64,000 nucleotides of DNA from Abyssibacter sp036156195 (GTDB taxonomy: Bacteria > Pseudomonadota > Gammaproteobacteria > Nevskiales > OUC007), in NCBI GenBank assembly GCA_036156195.1, contig JAYZUZ010000016.1:168146-232145 (forward strand). Direction: 5' to 3'. Both the position numbers and the translations under genes were made by a program. Below are positions 26,903-36,292 of the stretch, piece after piece. The first letter of the stretch is position 1; each line of letters begins with the position of its first letter. A model generated the notes under the pieces. That model had not been told where the DNA came from. It worked only from the letters and a program-made list of their open reading frames with translations, and ran no database searches.

Positions 26903-29900
26903 CTAACCGACGTGCTGTTCGCGGCGGCGAAGCAAGCCCAGTATGGCGAGTGGCAGCAGCAACCAGCCGCCGATTGCACCTGAGCCACCGCCGGAACGAC
27001 CCGGCGCAGGCGTGTCATCCACACCGCCCGTGGCACCCGCCTGCACGGCCTGAGACTTGGCAGAGGAGAACTGCTGCGCACCGTCACCGTCGGTGAATTC
27101 GACCACAACCTCGGGCTCGTAGGTGCCGGCAACCTGATACACATGCTGAACAATGGCGTTGGTGGTCTCAATGACCGTGCCGTCGTCAAAGTCAAAGGTG
27201 TAGCCGGTAATGCTGTAGCCCTCTGCAACCGTCGTCAGCGTGGCATCGAACACCACTTCCAGCGGCACGATCGGGTTGTCACTGTCGTAATCCACCACGA
27301 GCCGCGCCGCGTTCTCGACCGGTTGTTCCCCCGCATCAATGGTCACGGTCGTAGTCACCTCGGTCGAACCTGCTGCTGCGTTGCCGTTCGCGTCGCGGAC
27401 CACCACATCGGGCCGGAACGTGCCTGCGGCGCCGTAGCGGTGCGTGATCAGGCCATCACCGTCGGCATCGAAGGTCGCGGCATTCACGTCTCCGGTCGTG
27501 TCGTCACGGAAGAAGAACGTGAATTCCGGCGACTCCAGCGGGCGATGGTTGCTTGCGGTTTCACAGGCCGAAGCACACTTGTACGAAGCGCTGGCATCGA
27601 AGGCGACGGTCTGACCGTCCTCGCCGACCAGGTGGCTGATGACGACGAACACCTCACCGGGCTCCGCGCCATTGGCAGCCCCACATTCATCCGCAGGGTC
27701 CTCGGGGCAGGGGTCGGCATTGTCTCCGACGCCGTCCTGATCGCTATCCTGGGTTTCTGTGGGATCGTTCGGGAATGCGTCATTGACATCGGGAACCGTG
27801 TCGCCGTCAGTGTCGACCAGGGCGCAACCGCTGTCCGCACAGGTGACATGCACCGTAATCGTGAACGGCTGGTTAGCTGCACCGACCTGCTCCTGCACCT
27901 GGATCAGATACAAGCCCTGGGGAGGAGCCGTCAGGCTGATGTGCAGCTCACCATCGCTCAGCGGCTCATCACCAAACTCGGCCGCGAAGAAATCGGCGCC
28001 TTCCATGGCCATCTGGTTGCCATCCGGTCCATAGATGCGGATCGAATGCTGGGTGCCTTGCGTGGCGCTGAGCGTGAACTCGATCTGCTCGTATTCGAAG
28101 GCTCCGGGCAACTGGTAGCGATACTCGCTGGTCGCAAACCCGTCGGAACCGGAACCGGCACCCAGGCCGACGATCGGCGTCACCACCGTGGCACCGGGAC
28201 CGTCATAGGTCGCGACCAGATTACGGCCCGCCGAGGGCTGTGCATCTGACGTCGGCCCGGTTTCACAGGCATCGCCGACGCCATCATCACCCGTGTCACG
28301 CTGGTCGGCGTTGGGAACCGTCGGACAGTTGTCGTCGGCATCATCGATACCGTCATCGTCGATATCGGTATCGGGTGCGCAGTCGTTCAGCGGGTCTTCC
28401 GGACATTCATCGTCCGCGTTCGCCACACCGTCGCCATCAAAGTCCCCATTCGGGTCGTAAGTCTGGCCACCCGGGTCGTTCGCAGCCGGATACGGTGCAG
28501 GCAAACCAGAATCACAATAAATGAACGGGTCGTTGTCGAGCGGCTCCGAGCGGTCCCCCAGTCCAACAGCCGGCACCAGTGGCGACAACTCATCCCAGTA
28601 GAGCTTGCGTTCCTGAATCAGGGTCGTCTGGAACTGGCAGAAATCCTGCGACTTGTCGCGGGGTGAAGCCGCCAAACCCAGATGCGTCAGTGCCGCATTC
28701 ACTACGCCCTTGGTAGGCGCTGCGGTCAGGTCACCCCAGCCCGTCTGCAGCCAGGGCGCGACAGGGTTGATCGGCTGTGCACCCAGATCGTCGAGCACTG
28801 CAGCAACCGGATCATAGTCATCCACGGACGGTACGAAAGCCGCCTGCTCCAGCGAGCGCCGGACAATCCAGTTCGTCAGGTCGAACTCACCCACGCCAGC
28901 ATCGGCCAGCACCATATAAGGGACGTTGTCGACCTTCTTGATGCCCCCCAGATGACCGTGGGCACGACGGGCTTCCAGCAGCACCCTGGAGGCCACACCC
29001 GCCGCGCGAGGAGTGGAGAAGCTGGTCCCACCATACGGCGCCAGACCGGTCACACAGTCCATGCACCGGGCCAGATCCTGGGTGAAATCGGAGATGAAGT
29101 CCGGCAGGTTGCCCGACACGGTGGTGCGGCCCTCAGAGGTGTCCTCCTCAGAACCCGATACACCGATGGACCACCAGGGACCTGCGCCGGCACGTCCGGG
29201 CGTGAAGCCAGGCGCGTTACCACCCGATGAGAAATGCAGCTTGCCGTCGTAAACAACGCTCTTGAAGCTCTGATGAAAGCTCCACAGCTCCGGCGGGAAC
29301 ACACCGGCAGCACCGAGCCCATAACTGGTGGAGATGATGTCCACTGCAGGGTCGCGGAAGGCGGCCACATGCGAGGCATCGTTGGCCAGTGCGCCCTCGG
29401 TTTCGATGAACAGGAGCACCGCTTCGGGGTTCGCTTTGAGCACGGCCGAGCTGGTCCCAACACCATGCGGACTCTTGGCCGTCGTCGGCACAAGCAACGG
29501 GTGTGGATTGCCGTCGTCGTCGCTACCGGCAAACGACTGGGCCACCACGTTGGTGCCCACGAAATAATAGCGCTGACCGCGTTCGATCTTGTCCCAGACT
29601 CGCGCCTGGTCAGCGGCGATGCGCTCGGCCAGCGTGCCGGTGCGGGTCAGTTCGAAGACATTCTCGGGCGGAACCCCCAGCTCGACCAGCATGTCATCCG
29701 ACAGGCCCTGAGGAGCACTGTTCGGATAGCCCTCGCCGCCGGCGTAGTAAAAGCTGTGATAGAGGTTGATCGCACTGTCGATCACCGCAACCACGACACG
29801 CGTCTCTTCCTCAAAGCTGGGCTGAGTCGAAACCGCCGGAAAACAACCGCCCGCAGTCGTGCAACGCGCCGTCGCAGTGGCCGTAAACGCCGTTTCGAAG

Positions 29901-30307
29901 TTGGTATAGCTCTTGACCACAGCCGTGTACTGACCGACAGGCAAACCGACGGTTGCCGCTTCGAAGGCCGGGTCAGGCGCATCGTCGACCGCATTGAACT
30001 TGCCGGAACTGGCCACGACAAACTGCTGCTCATCGAGCACGTCCAGGTCCAGGTCCTCGACCGCATTGGCCCAGTTCACAACGACACTCAACTCATCGTA
30101 GGCACAGGTCACTGCCGGCAGCGCCTCCTCAGTGCGCGCAGCACTCAAACCACCCGCAGCAGACGGCGCCGTGCCTGACCATTCATGCAGCACGAGCTCC
30201 TCGCCCTCTGCCGCACAGCTGACCTGCGCATGCACCTGTGAACCAAACACCAGCGAAAGCGCAGCCAAGGCCGCGCGCGGGCCGACGCCCGTGATTAGAT
30301 TTCCCAT
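26903..30307 (-). CDS. Subtilisin-like (S8) protease with TSP3 and PKD repeats and GlyGly-CTERM tail
   Basis: I choose ATG 30305-30307, after GGGGAG, giving 1134 residues with a signal peptide ending SQVHA. The S8 triad is Asp177 (VAVIDSAIN), His281 (SPHGVGTS) and Ser429 (GGTSFSTP), with Asn364 of the oxyanion hole (SSGGNAPG). Downstream come thrombospondin type 3 calcium repeats (about 615-690, DGDGVANADDECP), a pre-peptidase-like beta domain (about 695-815), more TSP3 repeats (about 825-875), two PKD domains (about 885-1085), a linker and the tail GGGSGAIGGWLLLPLAIL then LLRRRE. The tail is a GlyGly-CTERM signal, cut by rhombosortase for export through type II secretion and surface attachment. 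The protein is probably a secreted or surface protease stabilised by calcium. Confidence 0.93.
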   Translation of the reverse strand: MGNLITGVGPRAALAALSLVFGSQVHAQVSCAAEGEELVLHEWSGTAPSAAGGLSAARTEEALPAVTCAYDELSVVVNWANAVEDLDLDVLDEQQFVVASSGKFNAVDDAPDPAFEAATVGLPVGQYTAVVKSYTNFETAFTATATARCTTAGGCFPAVSTQPSFEEETRVVVAVIDSAINLYHSFYYAGGEGYPNSAPQGLSDDMLVELGVPPENVFELTRTGTLAERIAADQARVWDKIERGQRYYFVGTNVVAQSFAGSDDDGNPHPLLVPTTAKSPHGVGTSSAVLKANPEAVLLFIETEGALANDASHVAAFRDPAVDIISTSYGLGAAGVFPPELWSFHQSFKSVVYDGKLHFSSGGNAPGFTPGRAGAGPWWSIGVSGSEEDTSEGRTTVSGNLPDFISDFTQDLARCMDCVTGLAPYGGTSFSTPRAAGVASRVLLEARRAHGHLGGIKKVDNVPYMVLADAGVGEFDLTNWIVRRSLEQAAFVPSVDDYDPVAAVLDDLGAQPINPVAPWLQTGWGDLTAAPTKGVVNAALTHLGLAASPRDKSQDFCQFQTTLIQERKLYWDELSPLVPAVGLGDRSEPLDNDPFIYCDSGLPAPYPAANDPGGQTYDPNGDFDGDGVANADDECPEDPLNDCAPDTDIDDDGIDDADDNCPTVPNADQRDTGDDGVGDACETGPTSDAQPSAGRNLVATYDGPGATVVTPIVGLGAGSGSDGFATSEYRYQLPGAFEYEQIEFTLSATQGTQHSIRIYGPDGNQMAMEGADFFAAEFGDEPLSDGELHISLTAPPQGLYLIQVQEQVGAANQPFTITVHVTCADSGCALVDTDGDTVPDVNDAFPNDPTETQDSDQDGVGDNADPCPEDPADECGAANGAEPGEVFVVISHLVGEDGQTVAFDASASYKCASACETASNHRPLESPEFTFFFRDDTTGDVNAATFDADGDGLITHRYGAAGTFRPDVVVRDANGNAAAGSTEVTTTVTIDAGEQPVENAARLVVDYDSDNPIVPLEVVFDATLTTVAEGYSITGYTFDFDDGTVIETTNAIVQHVYQVAGTYEPEVVVEFTDGDGAQQFSSAKSQAVQAGATGGVDDTPAPGRSGGGSGAIGGWLLLPLAILGLLRRREQHVG

Positions 30308-30505
30308 CAGACTCCCCAGTCTTGTTAGGCCAAGTTGTAGGCGACCATGGCAGCACGGCCACCGCATGACAGTGCGTCATGCCAGCACTCGAGCATGGAG
30401 GAAAGATTTCCCCCGGCCAAGATCGCCCGATAAACGGCAGGCCGGCTGGTGGCGGTTCACCGCCGGCTGTCCCGTGGGCGCACCGCACACGGAACGGCCC
30501 GGATT

Positions 30506-31843
30506 TCAGGTGCTCGCTGTTGCAGCTTTCAGGCGGGCCAAACTCTCGCGATATGGCTTAAGGCCGGTGGTGAGCAGCGTGATTGCAACGCCCCCCGCGA
30601 CCCCGCTGACGATGAACATCGACCAGCCAACCATGTTGTCGTCACCAAAGAGAAAATCGGTGACCACCGCTACGGCGGTCGGCCCAATTCCCAAACCAAT
30701 CATGTTGACCAGGAAGAGGTAGAGCGCCGATGCCTGCCCCCGGAGTCGGTTGGGCATGATGTCCTGAATAGCCGTCGGCGCCACACCGAAGGGCATGCTG
30801 ATGAAGAAGGTCGCCGGAATGAGGAACAGGCCGGCCAGCGTGCCGTTCGGCGAGAGCATGTAGCCGGCGCCAAAGGGAATCACGGCAATCGCAGCCAGCA
30901 CACCGACGCGCATCGGCGCATCCGTCCGCCCCTGGGCCGTCCAGCGATCAGACAGGCGCCCACCAAACACGATGCCTGCAGATCCAAAGATCATCACAAT
31001 CAAGCCAAACACCAACCCGACCTGGCCAATCGACCACCCGTGTACGCGCACAAAGTACGAGGGAATCCAGGCAGCCGTGCCGTAACTGCAGAACGCGATC
31101 ATCGCGAAGCCGATGTTATGGCTGAGCACGGTGCGGCGATTCAGCTTGAGATAGGCCAGCACTTCCTTGATCGGTACCGATGAATTGGGTCCGGCCCCGC
31201 TGCGCGCCGGCTCACGCACCAGCAGAAACGCCGCGCTGAACAACAACCCGGAGAAGCCCAGCACGTAGAACACCACCTGCCAGGGCCGTGTCTCGCCCAG
31301 CACCGGCAAGGTGACGGCGCCCTGTGCGGTGACGAACTCGACGATGAGTCCTCCCAGCAGAAATGCGATGCCTGAGCCGATATAAATGCCCATCGAGTAG
31401 ACACTGATGGCTGTCGCACGCTTCTCCGGCGGAAAGTAGTCCGCAATCATCGAATATGCTGCCGGCGAGAGTGCAGCTTCGCCAACGCCCACGCCGATGC
31501 GGCAGAGAAACAAATGCCAGTAGTGCTTGGCGAAACCGCACAAAGCCGTCATGACACTCCAGACGATAATGCCGACGGTGATCAGCCCGCGACGGCTCTT
31601 GGAATCCGCCATGCGCCCCAGAGGAATGCCCATGATCGTGTAGAAGATGGCGAACGAGAACCCCATGAGCAGGCTCATCTGGGTGTCGGAGATACCCAGG
31701 TCCGAGCGAATCGGTCCGACCATCAAGTTGAGAATTTGTCGATCAACGAACGAAAACACATACGCCATCATCAGGATGGCCACGACGAACCAGGCGTAGG
31801 TTGGCGAATACCCGCCAGGGCTGACTGGCTTGGACGCTTGCAT
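30506..31843 (-). CDS. MFS transporter (spinster-like)
   Basis: ATG 31841-31843 after GGGGGAG gives 445 residues with about twelve membrane segments. Motif A-like GIPLGRMADSKSRRGLITVG and RIGVGVGEAALSPAAYSMIA are typical of the spinster-like MFS group often found in proteobacterial catabolic loci for aromatic or terpenoid acids. It is divergent from a TetR gene (184-base gap), which probably controls it. The transported compound is unknown. Confidence 0.9.
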   Translation of the reverse strand: MQASKPVSPGGYSPTYAWFVVAILMMAYVFSFVDRQILNLMVGPIRSDLGISDTQMSLLMGFSFAIFYTIMGIPLGRMADSKSRRGLITVGIIVWSVMTALCGFAKHYWHLFLCRIGVGVGEAALSPAAYSMIADYFPPEKRATAISVYSMGIYIGSGIAFLLGGLIVEFVTAQGAVTLPVLGETRPWQVVFYVLGFSGLLFSAAFLLVREPARSGAGPNSSVPIKEVLAYLKLNRRTVLSHNIGFAMIAFCSYGTAAWIPSYFVRVHGWSIGQVGLVFGLIVMIFGSAGIVFGGRLSDRWTAQGRTDAPMRVGVLAAIAVIPFGAGYMLSPNGTLAGLFLIPATFFISMPFGVAPTAIQDIMPNRLRGQASALYLFLVNMIGLGIGPTAVAVVTDFLFGDDNMVGWSMFIVSGVAGGVAITLLTTGLKPYRESLARLKAATAST

Positions 31844-32027
31844 GGTGGTGTCTCCCCCATAGTGCACTGTGATGAGCGCGGCGAACCGCTTGGTAACGGT
31901 GCCTGCCTCTCCAGAGCAGATCACCGAGACTTGCCGCAGCAAGTAGACACCGTGTATACCCCATGTGACGAGTCGCGGTAAAGTCCTGCTCGAACCCGTC
32001 CACACACGTATTCGACCAACACATCCC

Positions 32028-32642
32028 ATGGACGCTGCTGACCACCCTCACCAGACCGCAACCCCGGCGCCAGACCGCCGTCAGGCAACGCGCCTACGCA
32101 TCATCAAGAGCGCAGCCGACGTGTTCGGACAGCGCGGTTTTGCGGGGACGAGCGTCCAGGCGATTCTCGACGCGGCCGGGGTTTCCCGGCGGACGTTCTA
32201 CCAGTGCTTTTCGGACAAGTCGGCAGTGCTGGCGGCCATCTACGAGCGGTCGCTCACGCACCTTTATCAGTGCCGCCGTGAGGCCATGAAGCACCCCGGT
32301 AGCGGGGCCGAACGTCTGAAACGTGCCCAGGCCGTGTACATGGACTTTGTGGCCACGGCAGGCCCGGTCGTCCGTGTCATCACGACCGAAGCGCTACGCC
32401 CGGACAGTCCGCTGCACGCCCTGCGCCTGACCATGCACCAGCAGATCGAAGACCAGTATCGCGCGGTATTCCGCGAAGCCGAGGGTCGTGACCTGGACCC
32501 GCTGATTGCGCGCAGCATCATCCTGCTCAGCGAATCGCTGAGCATCCATATCCTGACCCAGCACCCCGACGACCCCGGCCGCCTGCAGCGTGCCACCGAG
32601 GTGCTGAGCAGCCATATCGAACAATTATTGGCCGCGGATTAG
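32028..32642 (+). CDS. TetR family transcriptional regulator
   Basis: ATG 32028 gives 204 residues. The helix-turn-helix is AILDAAGVSRRTFYQCFSDK (about residues 47-66) with the usual preceding helix IIKSAADVFGQRGFAGTS. The C-terminal region is the helical dimerisation and ligand domain. It is divergent from the MFS gene and 45 bases ahead of the HMG-CoA reductase gene on the same strand. It may regulate both, by inference. I could not find a convincing palindrome in 31844-32027. Confidence 0.9.
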   Translation: MDAADHPHQTATPAPDRRQATRLRIIKSAADVFGQRGFAGTSVQAILDAAGVSRRTFYQCFSDKSAVLAAIYERSLTHLYQCRREAMKHPGSGAERLKRAQAVYMDFVATAGPVVRVITTEALRPDSPLHALRLTMHQQIEDQYRAVFREAEGRDLDPLIARSIILLSESLSIHILTQHPDDPGRLQRATEVLSSHIEQLLAAD

Positions 32643-32687
32643 GGCTTGTCCCTCGCCGTCAGGCCATCACGCCACAGGAGACCTCTC

Positions 32688-33878
32688 ATGAGCGAACACG
32701 CACCGGTTAACCGACCCCGCATCCCACGCAATCGAGACGACGACTATTCACAGGATGCTGCACGCATCCGCCGCGAATTCATCCACGAACAAACCGGCGT
32801 CGAACTTGCGCATACAGGTCGCTACAGCTTTGACCCGGCCGCGGTGAAGGGCAACTGCGAGCATTTCATGGGCGTGGCCCAGGTCCCGCTGGGCGTTGCC
32901 GGCCCGGTGCGCGTCAATGGGGAGCACGCCCAAGGCGAGTTCTATGTCCCGATGGCAACAGCCGAAGGCACGCTCGTCGCCAGCTACAACCGCGGCATGC
33001 GCCTGACCCGTGAAGCCGGCGGTATTACCGTGACCGTAGCCGACGACGCCATGCAGCGCGCCCCGGTTTTTGCGTTCGACAACGCCCAGACCGCCAAACG
33101 TTTTGGCGGCTGGATCAAGGAGCAGATGCCGGCCATACGTGCTGCGGCTGAGGCCACGACCAGCGTGGGCAAACTGCGTGATATCGAACACTACGCAGCG
33201 GCACGGTTTCTCTACCTGCGCTTCAACTACACCACGGGCGACGCCGCCGGCCAGAACATGTGCGGCAAAGCGACCCACGCAGCCTGTCAGTGGATTCTGG
33301 CGAATACGCCCTGCGCGGTGGAGCGCTTTTCGCTGTCCGGCAACATGGACACCGACAAGAAGCCATCACAGGTCAATTTCCTGCACAGCCGCGGCAAGCG
33401 GGTCATTGCTGAATGCACGGTGCCGGATCGGCTCATGCGCGACATCATGGGCATCGACAGCAAATCGCTGTACCAGCGCCGCATCATGTCGATGACCGGC
33501 GCCTTCATGGCCGGTTCCATGAACAACGGCGCGCATGCGGCCAACGGCATTACCGCCACCTTCATCGCCACCGGCCAGGATGCCGCCAACGTCGCAGAGT
33601 CCTGCGTCGGTGCCGCCGTGGGCGAACTCACCGATGACAACGGCTACTACTTCTCCATCACGCTGCCTTCGCTGATCTGTGCCAGTTACGGGGGGGGCAC
33701 CGGCCTGCCCAGCCAGCGCGAATGCCTGGAGATGATGGACTGCTACGGCCAGGGCAAGTCACTCAAACTGGCCGAGATCATCGGCGCCACCGTCCTTGCG
33801 GGTGAACTGTCACTGGCCGCCGCTGTGGCCACCGGCGACTGGGTGACCAGTCATGAGCAGTACGGCCGCAATCGCTGA
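32688..33878 (+). CDS. Hydroxymethylglutaryl-CoA reductase, class I-like
   Basis: ATG 32688 after AGGAG gives 396 residues. All catalytic elements of HMG-CoA reductase are visible: Glu93 (ATAEGTLVAS), Lys225 in DTDKKPSQVNF, Asp298 in ATGQDAANVAES and His389 in WVTSHEQ near the C terminus. The DKKP motif, GGGTGLPSQRECLEMM and the C-terminal SH are features of the class I (eukaryote/archaea-type, NADPH) enzyme rather than the class II enzyme of most bacteria. The reaction reduces HMG-CoA to mevalonate, or the reverse in mevalonate users. No other mevalonate pathway gene is in the window. The gene follows a TetR gene and may be controlled by it. Confidence 0.93.
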   Translation: MSEHAPVNRPRIPRNRDDDYSQDAARIRREFIHEQTGVELAHTGRYSFDPAAVKGNCEHFMGVAQVPLGVAGPVRVNGEHAQGEFYVPMATAEGTLVASYNRGMRLTREAGGITVTVADDAMQRAPVFAFDNAQTAKRFGGWIKEQMPAIRAAAEATTSVGKLRDIEHYAAARFLYLRFNYTTGDAAGQNMCGKATHAACQWILANTPCAVERFSLSGNMDTDKKPSQVNFLHSRGKRVIAECTVPDRLMRDIMGIDSKSLYQRRIMSMTGAFMAGSMNNGAHAANGITATFIATGQDAANVAESCVGAAVGELTDDNGYYFSITLPSLICASYGGGTGLPSQRECLEMMDCYGQGKSLKLAEIIGATVLAGELSLAAAVATGDWVTSHEQYGRNR

Positions 33879-34095
33879 AACTGCCAGCGCCCCTTCCATC
33901 GATGGGTGTTTGATGCGAATCGCGGCCTGCACGACAGTGGCCACGCTCCGGCACTTCGCCCCTGGCATCCCGAACGGGCGTTAGCACCGGCTCCGCGGTG
34001 CAGAGCGTGCCCCATCCGCCTGCGGACTGGCGCTGCCCGACCCGGGCTCGCATGATGGGGTTCTGCCGTCGCGAGCCAGCAGGAAGGAGGATGGG

Positions 34096-34488
34096 ATGAG
34101 TCTGGGCGCATTTTCAGTCAGCCTTGCCGTCAAGGACATCGAGGCTTCAAAAGCGTTTTACGAGAAACTGGGGTTCAAACCCGTGGCTGGAGAGATCAGC
34201 GAATGCTGGCTGATTCTTCGCAATGGCGAGCACACCATCGGCCTGTTTCAGGGGATGTTCGAGAGCAATGTCCTGACGTTCAATCCGGGCTGGGATCAGC
34301 AATGCAACCCGCTGGATGCCTTCGAGGACGTGCGGGCCATCCAACGGCGGCTTCAGCAGGCCGGCGTCTCGCTGACCTCGGAAGCCGATCCGCAGGAGAC
34401 GGGCCCTGCCCATATCGCGCTCACGGACCCTGACGGCAACGCCATTCTGATAGACCAGCATGTGGCCGCGCCTGAGCGGCGGCCGTGA
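34096..34488 (+). CDS. VOC superfamily (glyoxalase/bleomycin resistance-like) protein
   Basis: The product has 130 residues from ATG 34096, with a strong AGGAAGGAGG site. The vicinal oxygen chelate pattern is clear: FSVSLAVKDIEASKAFYEKL at the start and HIALTDPDGNAILIDQHV at the end, with Glu/His metal ligand positions. Members include glyoxalases, dioxygenases and resistance proteins, so the function is open. Its stop overlaps the start of the following hydrolase gene (GTGA), so the two are translationally coupled. Confidence 0.88.
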   Translation: MSLGAFSVSLAVKDIEASKAFYEKLGFKPVAGEISECWLILRNGEHTIGLFQGMFESNVLTFNPGWDQQCNPLDAFEDVRAIQRRLQQAGVSLTSEADPQETGPAHIALTDPDGNAILIDQHVAAPERRP

Positions 34489-35543
34489 AGATTCCAACCA
34501 ACACGCCGCTGCGACGTCCACCGGACGACTACTGCCCCACGGGCGCCAGCCGCTGGTTTCAGATTCCGGACGGGCTAGATGCGGGCAAGCGGCTGTTCTA
34601 TATCGATCACAGCACGGGTGGAGCGGCTGCCGACCGCACGGTTTTATTCGTGCACGGCAATCCGGAATGCTCGTACACCTATCGAGACAGTCGCGACGCG
34701 CTCATCGCATCCGATGCAGCGCTCAGAATCGTCATACCGGATCACATCGGCTTCGGGCTGTCCGACCAGGCCGATTTCGAAATGGTCGACATGCACCATG
34801 CCGCCAACCTGGCGCAGCTCATTGAGCACCTGGACCTGCAGCGCGTCACGCTGGTGGTCCACGACTGGGGTGGCCCGATCGGCATCGGCAGTTTTTCCGG
34901 CATGATGGAGCGGGTGGAGCGCTTGGTTGTGCTGAATACGACGATCTTTCCGATGCCGCCCGACGGTATCCGCTACAACAACTGGCCCGCGCGCTGGATG
35001 CCCTGGTCCGTGTTCCCCCACTTCATGCCCGACTCAACCTGGGGTGGCGTCGCCGCTGCCGTGCTGGAGGATGCGAACCCTCAGCCATTCACGCGGCTGG
35101 CGTTGCGATCAGCACGCATGCAGTGGCAGTTTCTGCGCCGAGGCATCCCCGAGCGAACAGCCAACCACGTGTTCTCCGAGCAGTTCCGCAGTCTGGCCAA
35201 TGCCCGCAGCTCACAACGCAACGTGCTGCAAACCCCAGCCTGGGGGCACGGTTACCGCTACACAGATGCCCGCCACGGCACACAGGACAACCATGCGTTT
35301 TACACCGCCATGCAGTCCGTCGTACCCAGGACCTGGGGGCCGACCGGCCGCAACATTCCGGTCTCAGGCCATTTCGGCGCCTGGGACCCCTGTGCCAAAC
35401 CCAGCGTCATCCAGCAGTGGCGCAAGGCATTACCGCGCCTGGATGAGGATCTGCACCTGTACCCCGACACCGGTCACTTTGTCGAAGAGTCCAAGGGCGA
35501 GGCGATTGCAGCGTCAATTCTCGCCACGCGCCACCCCGGCTAA
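34485..35543 (+). CDS. Alpha/beta hydrolase, haloalkane dehalogenase-like
   Basis: A GTG start at 34485 overlaps the VOC stop by four bases, giving 352 residues. The motifs are oxyanion HGNP (VLFVHGNPECSY, about 55-66), nucleophile Asp127 in VVHDWGGPIG, a probable acid in GHFGAWDP and His in DTGHFVEESKG. An Asp nucleophile is expected of haloalkane dehalogenases and epoxide hydrolases, and the HDWGGPIG form fits the dehalogenase/OleB-like group best. Whether it acts on a halogenated compound is not known. It has no signal peptide. It forms a pair with the VOC gene and is convergent with the oxygenase gene. Confidence 0.85.
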   Translation: MKIPTNTPLRRPPDDYCPTGASRWFQIPDGLDAGKRLFYIDHSTGGAAADRTVLFVHGNPECSYTYRDSRDALIASDAALRIVIPDHIGFGLSDQADFEMVDMHHAANLAQLIEHLDLQRVTLVVHDWGGPIGIGSFSGMMERVERLVVLNTTIFPMPPDGIRYNNWPARWMPWSVFPHFMPDSTWGGVAAAVLEDANPQPFTRLALRSARMQWQFLRRGIPERTANHVFSEQFRSLANARSSQRNVLQTPAWGHGYRYTDARHGTQDNHAFYTAMQSVVPRTWGPTGRNIPVSGHFGAWDPCAKPSVIQQWRKALPRLDEDLHLYPDTGHFVEESKGEAIAASILATRHPG

Positions 35544-35549
35544 TCAAAC

Positions 35550-36140
35550 CTAGAAGGGATCATCATCCAGCCGCAGCCAACCACAGAGACTCCAACGTAG
35601 GCGCTGAGCTCGCAGCACCTCGTGCTCGATCTGGTCGCTGCGCAAGACCACCAGCGTGCCGGCCTGGGGCAGGACATCCACCGCACCACCGCCCTCGCGC
35701 TCATACAGGCGCAGCGCCCCGCCATCCGTTGGCGCCCAATCTGCATTGAGATAGAGGATGCAGGACACCACGCGATGCCGGGCCGACTGGAACTGATCTA
35801 GATGGCGCTGGTAGAAACTGCCTGGGGGATACGCTGCGTAATGCGCCTCGAAACGCTGAAGCCCAAGATACAAGCTTTGGTTCAGCATGCAGCGCAGCTC
35901 CTCGATCCGCACTAGATAATGCTGCAGGGCCGGACTCGCGCTCGCTGGCTCCACCCACATGACGTGGTCGCTCCGGATGTCGCGCCGCAGTCGACGCTGA
36001 GACCCGGTCCCAACCTGCGCCTGGCGAAAGGCGTTTGCCTGCCAGAATGTCTGCGCCTCACGCGCCAACGTCAGCACGATTTCGTCGCAAACGAACTTTG
36101 GGCACACCCAATACCCTGGCGCCACCAGAGCATCGACCAT
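35550..36140 (-). CDS. 2-oxoglutarate/Fe(II)-dependent oxygenase, prolyl 4-hydroxylase-like
   Basis: I place the start at ATG 36138-36140 (196 residues, near the usual size of this bacterial group). The frame is open to a TTG at 36260, but neither start has a strong ribosome site. The iron-binding triad is His113-x-Asp115 (YQRHLDQF) and His173 (QIEHEVL). Arg182 (LRWSLCGWLR) is placed to bind 2-oxoglutarate. These features fit the prolyl-4-hydroxylase-like family (COG3751), which hydroxylates protein residues or small molecules. It is convergent with the dehalogenase-like gene with only 6 bases between. Confidence 0.85.
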   Translation of the reverse strand: MVDALVAPGYWVCPKFVCDEIVLTLAREAQTFWQANAFRQAQVGTGSQRRLRRDIRSDHVMWVEPASASPALQHYLVRIEELRCMLNQSLYLGLQRFEAHYAAYPPGSFYQRHLDQFQSARHRVVSCILYLNADWAPTDGGALRLYEREGGGAVDVLPQAGTLVVLRSDQIEHEVLRAQRLRWSLCGWLRLDDDPF

Positions 36141-36292
36141 AGCGTACAACTGACCTGATGCATCAGGATTATCCGCCTCATATGAGGCCTGCAGCGTGTC
36201 GATCAGAGGTGTCCTCGGGTCAGGGCAGCGGAGTATCTGCCTGGTTTCGATCCCGCACAATCGCTTTCGACCAGACGAGGATCTGCGACAGC

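Noticed and set aside
27143..28249. Rightward open frame (368 codons) opposite the S8 protease repeats
   Set aside because: It lies antisense to the TSP3/PKD coding region. It has no ribosome site or domain and mirrors the repeated Asp/Gly codons of the real gene.
27690..28440. DNA-level repeats that might suggest a mobile element or CRISPR
   Set aside because: The periodic pattern comes from Asp/Gly-rich calcium repeats in protein; there are no constant repeats with spacers.
31844..32027. Operator for the TetR gene in the MFS/TetR divergent region
   Set aside because: Only short dyads such as ACACCGTGT are visible; none is long or repeated enough to support.
36141..36260. TTG 36260 as the start of the 2OG oxygenase
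   Set aside because: TTG without a ribosome site; the extra 40 residues do not resemble the family. It remains possible because ATG 36140 also has a weak site.
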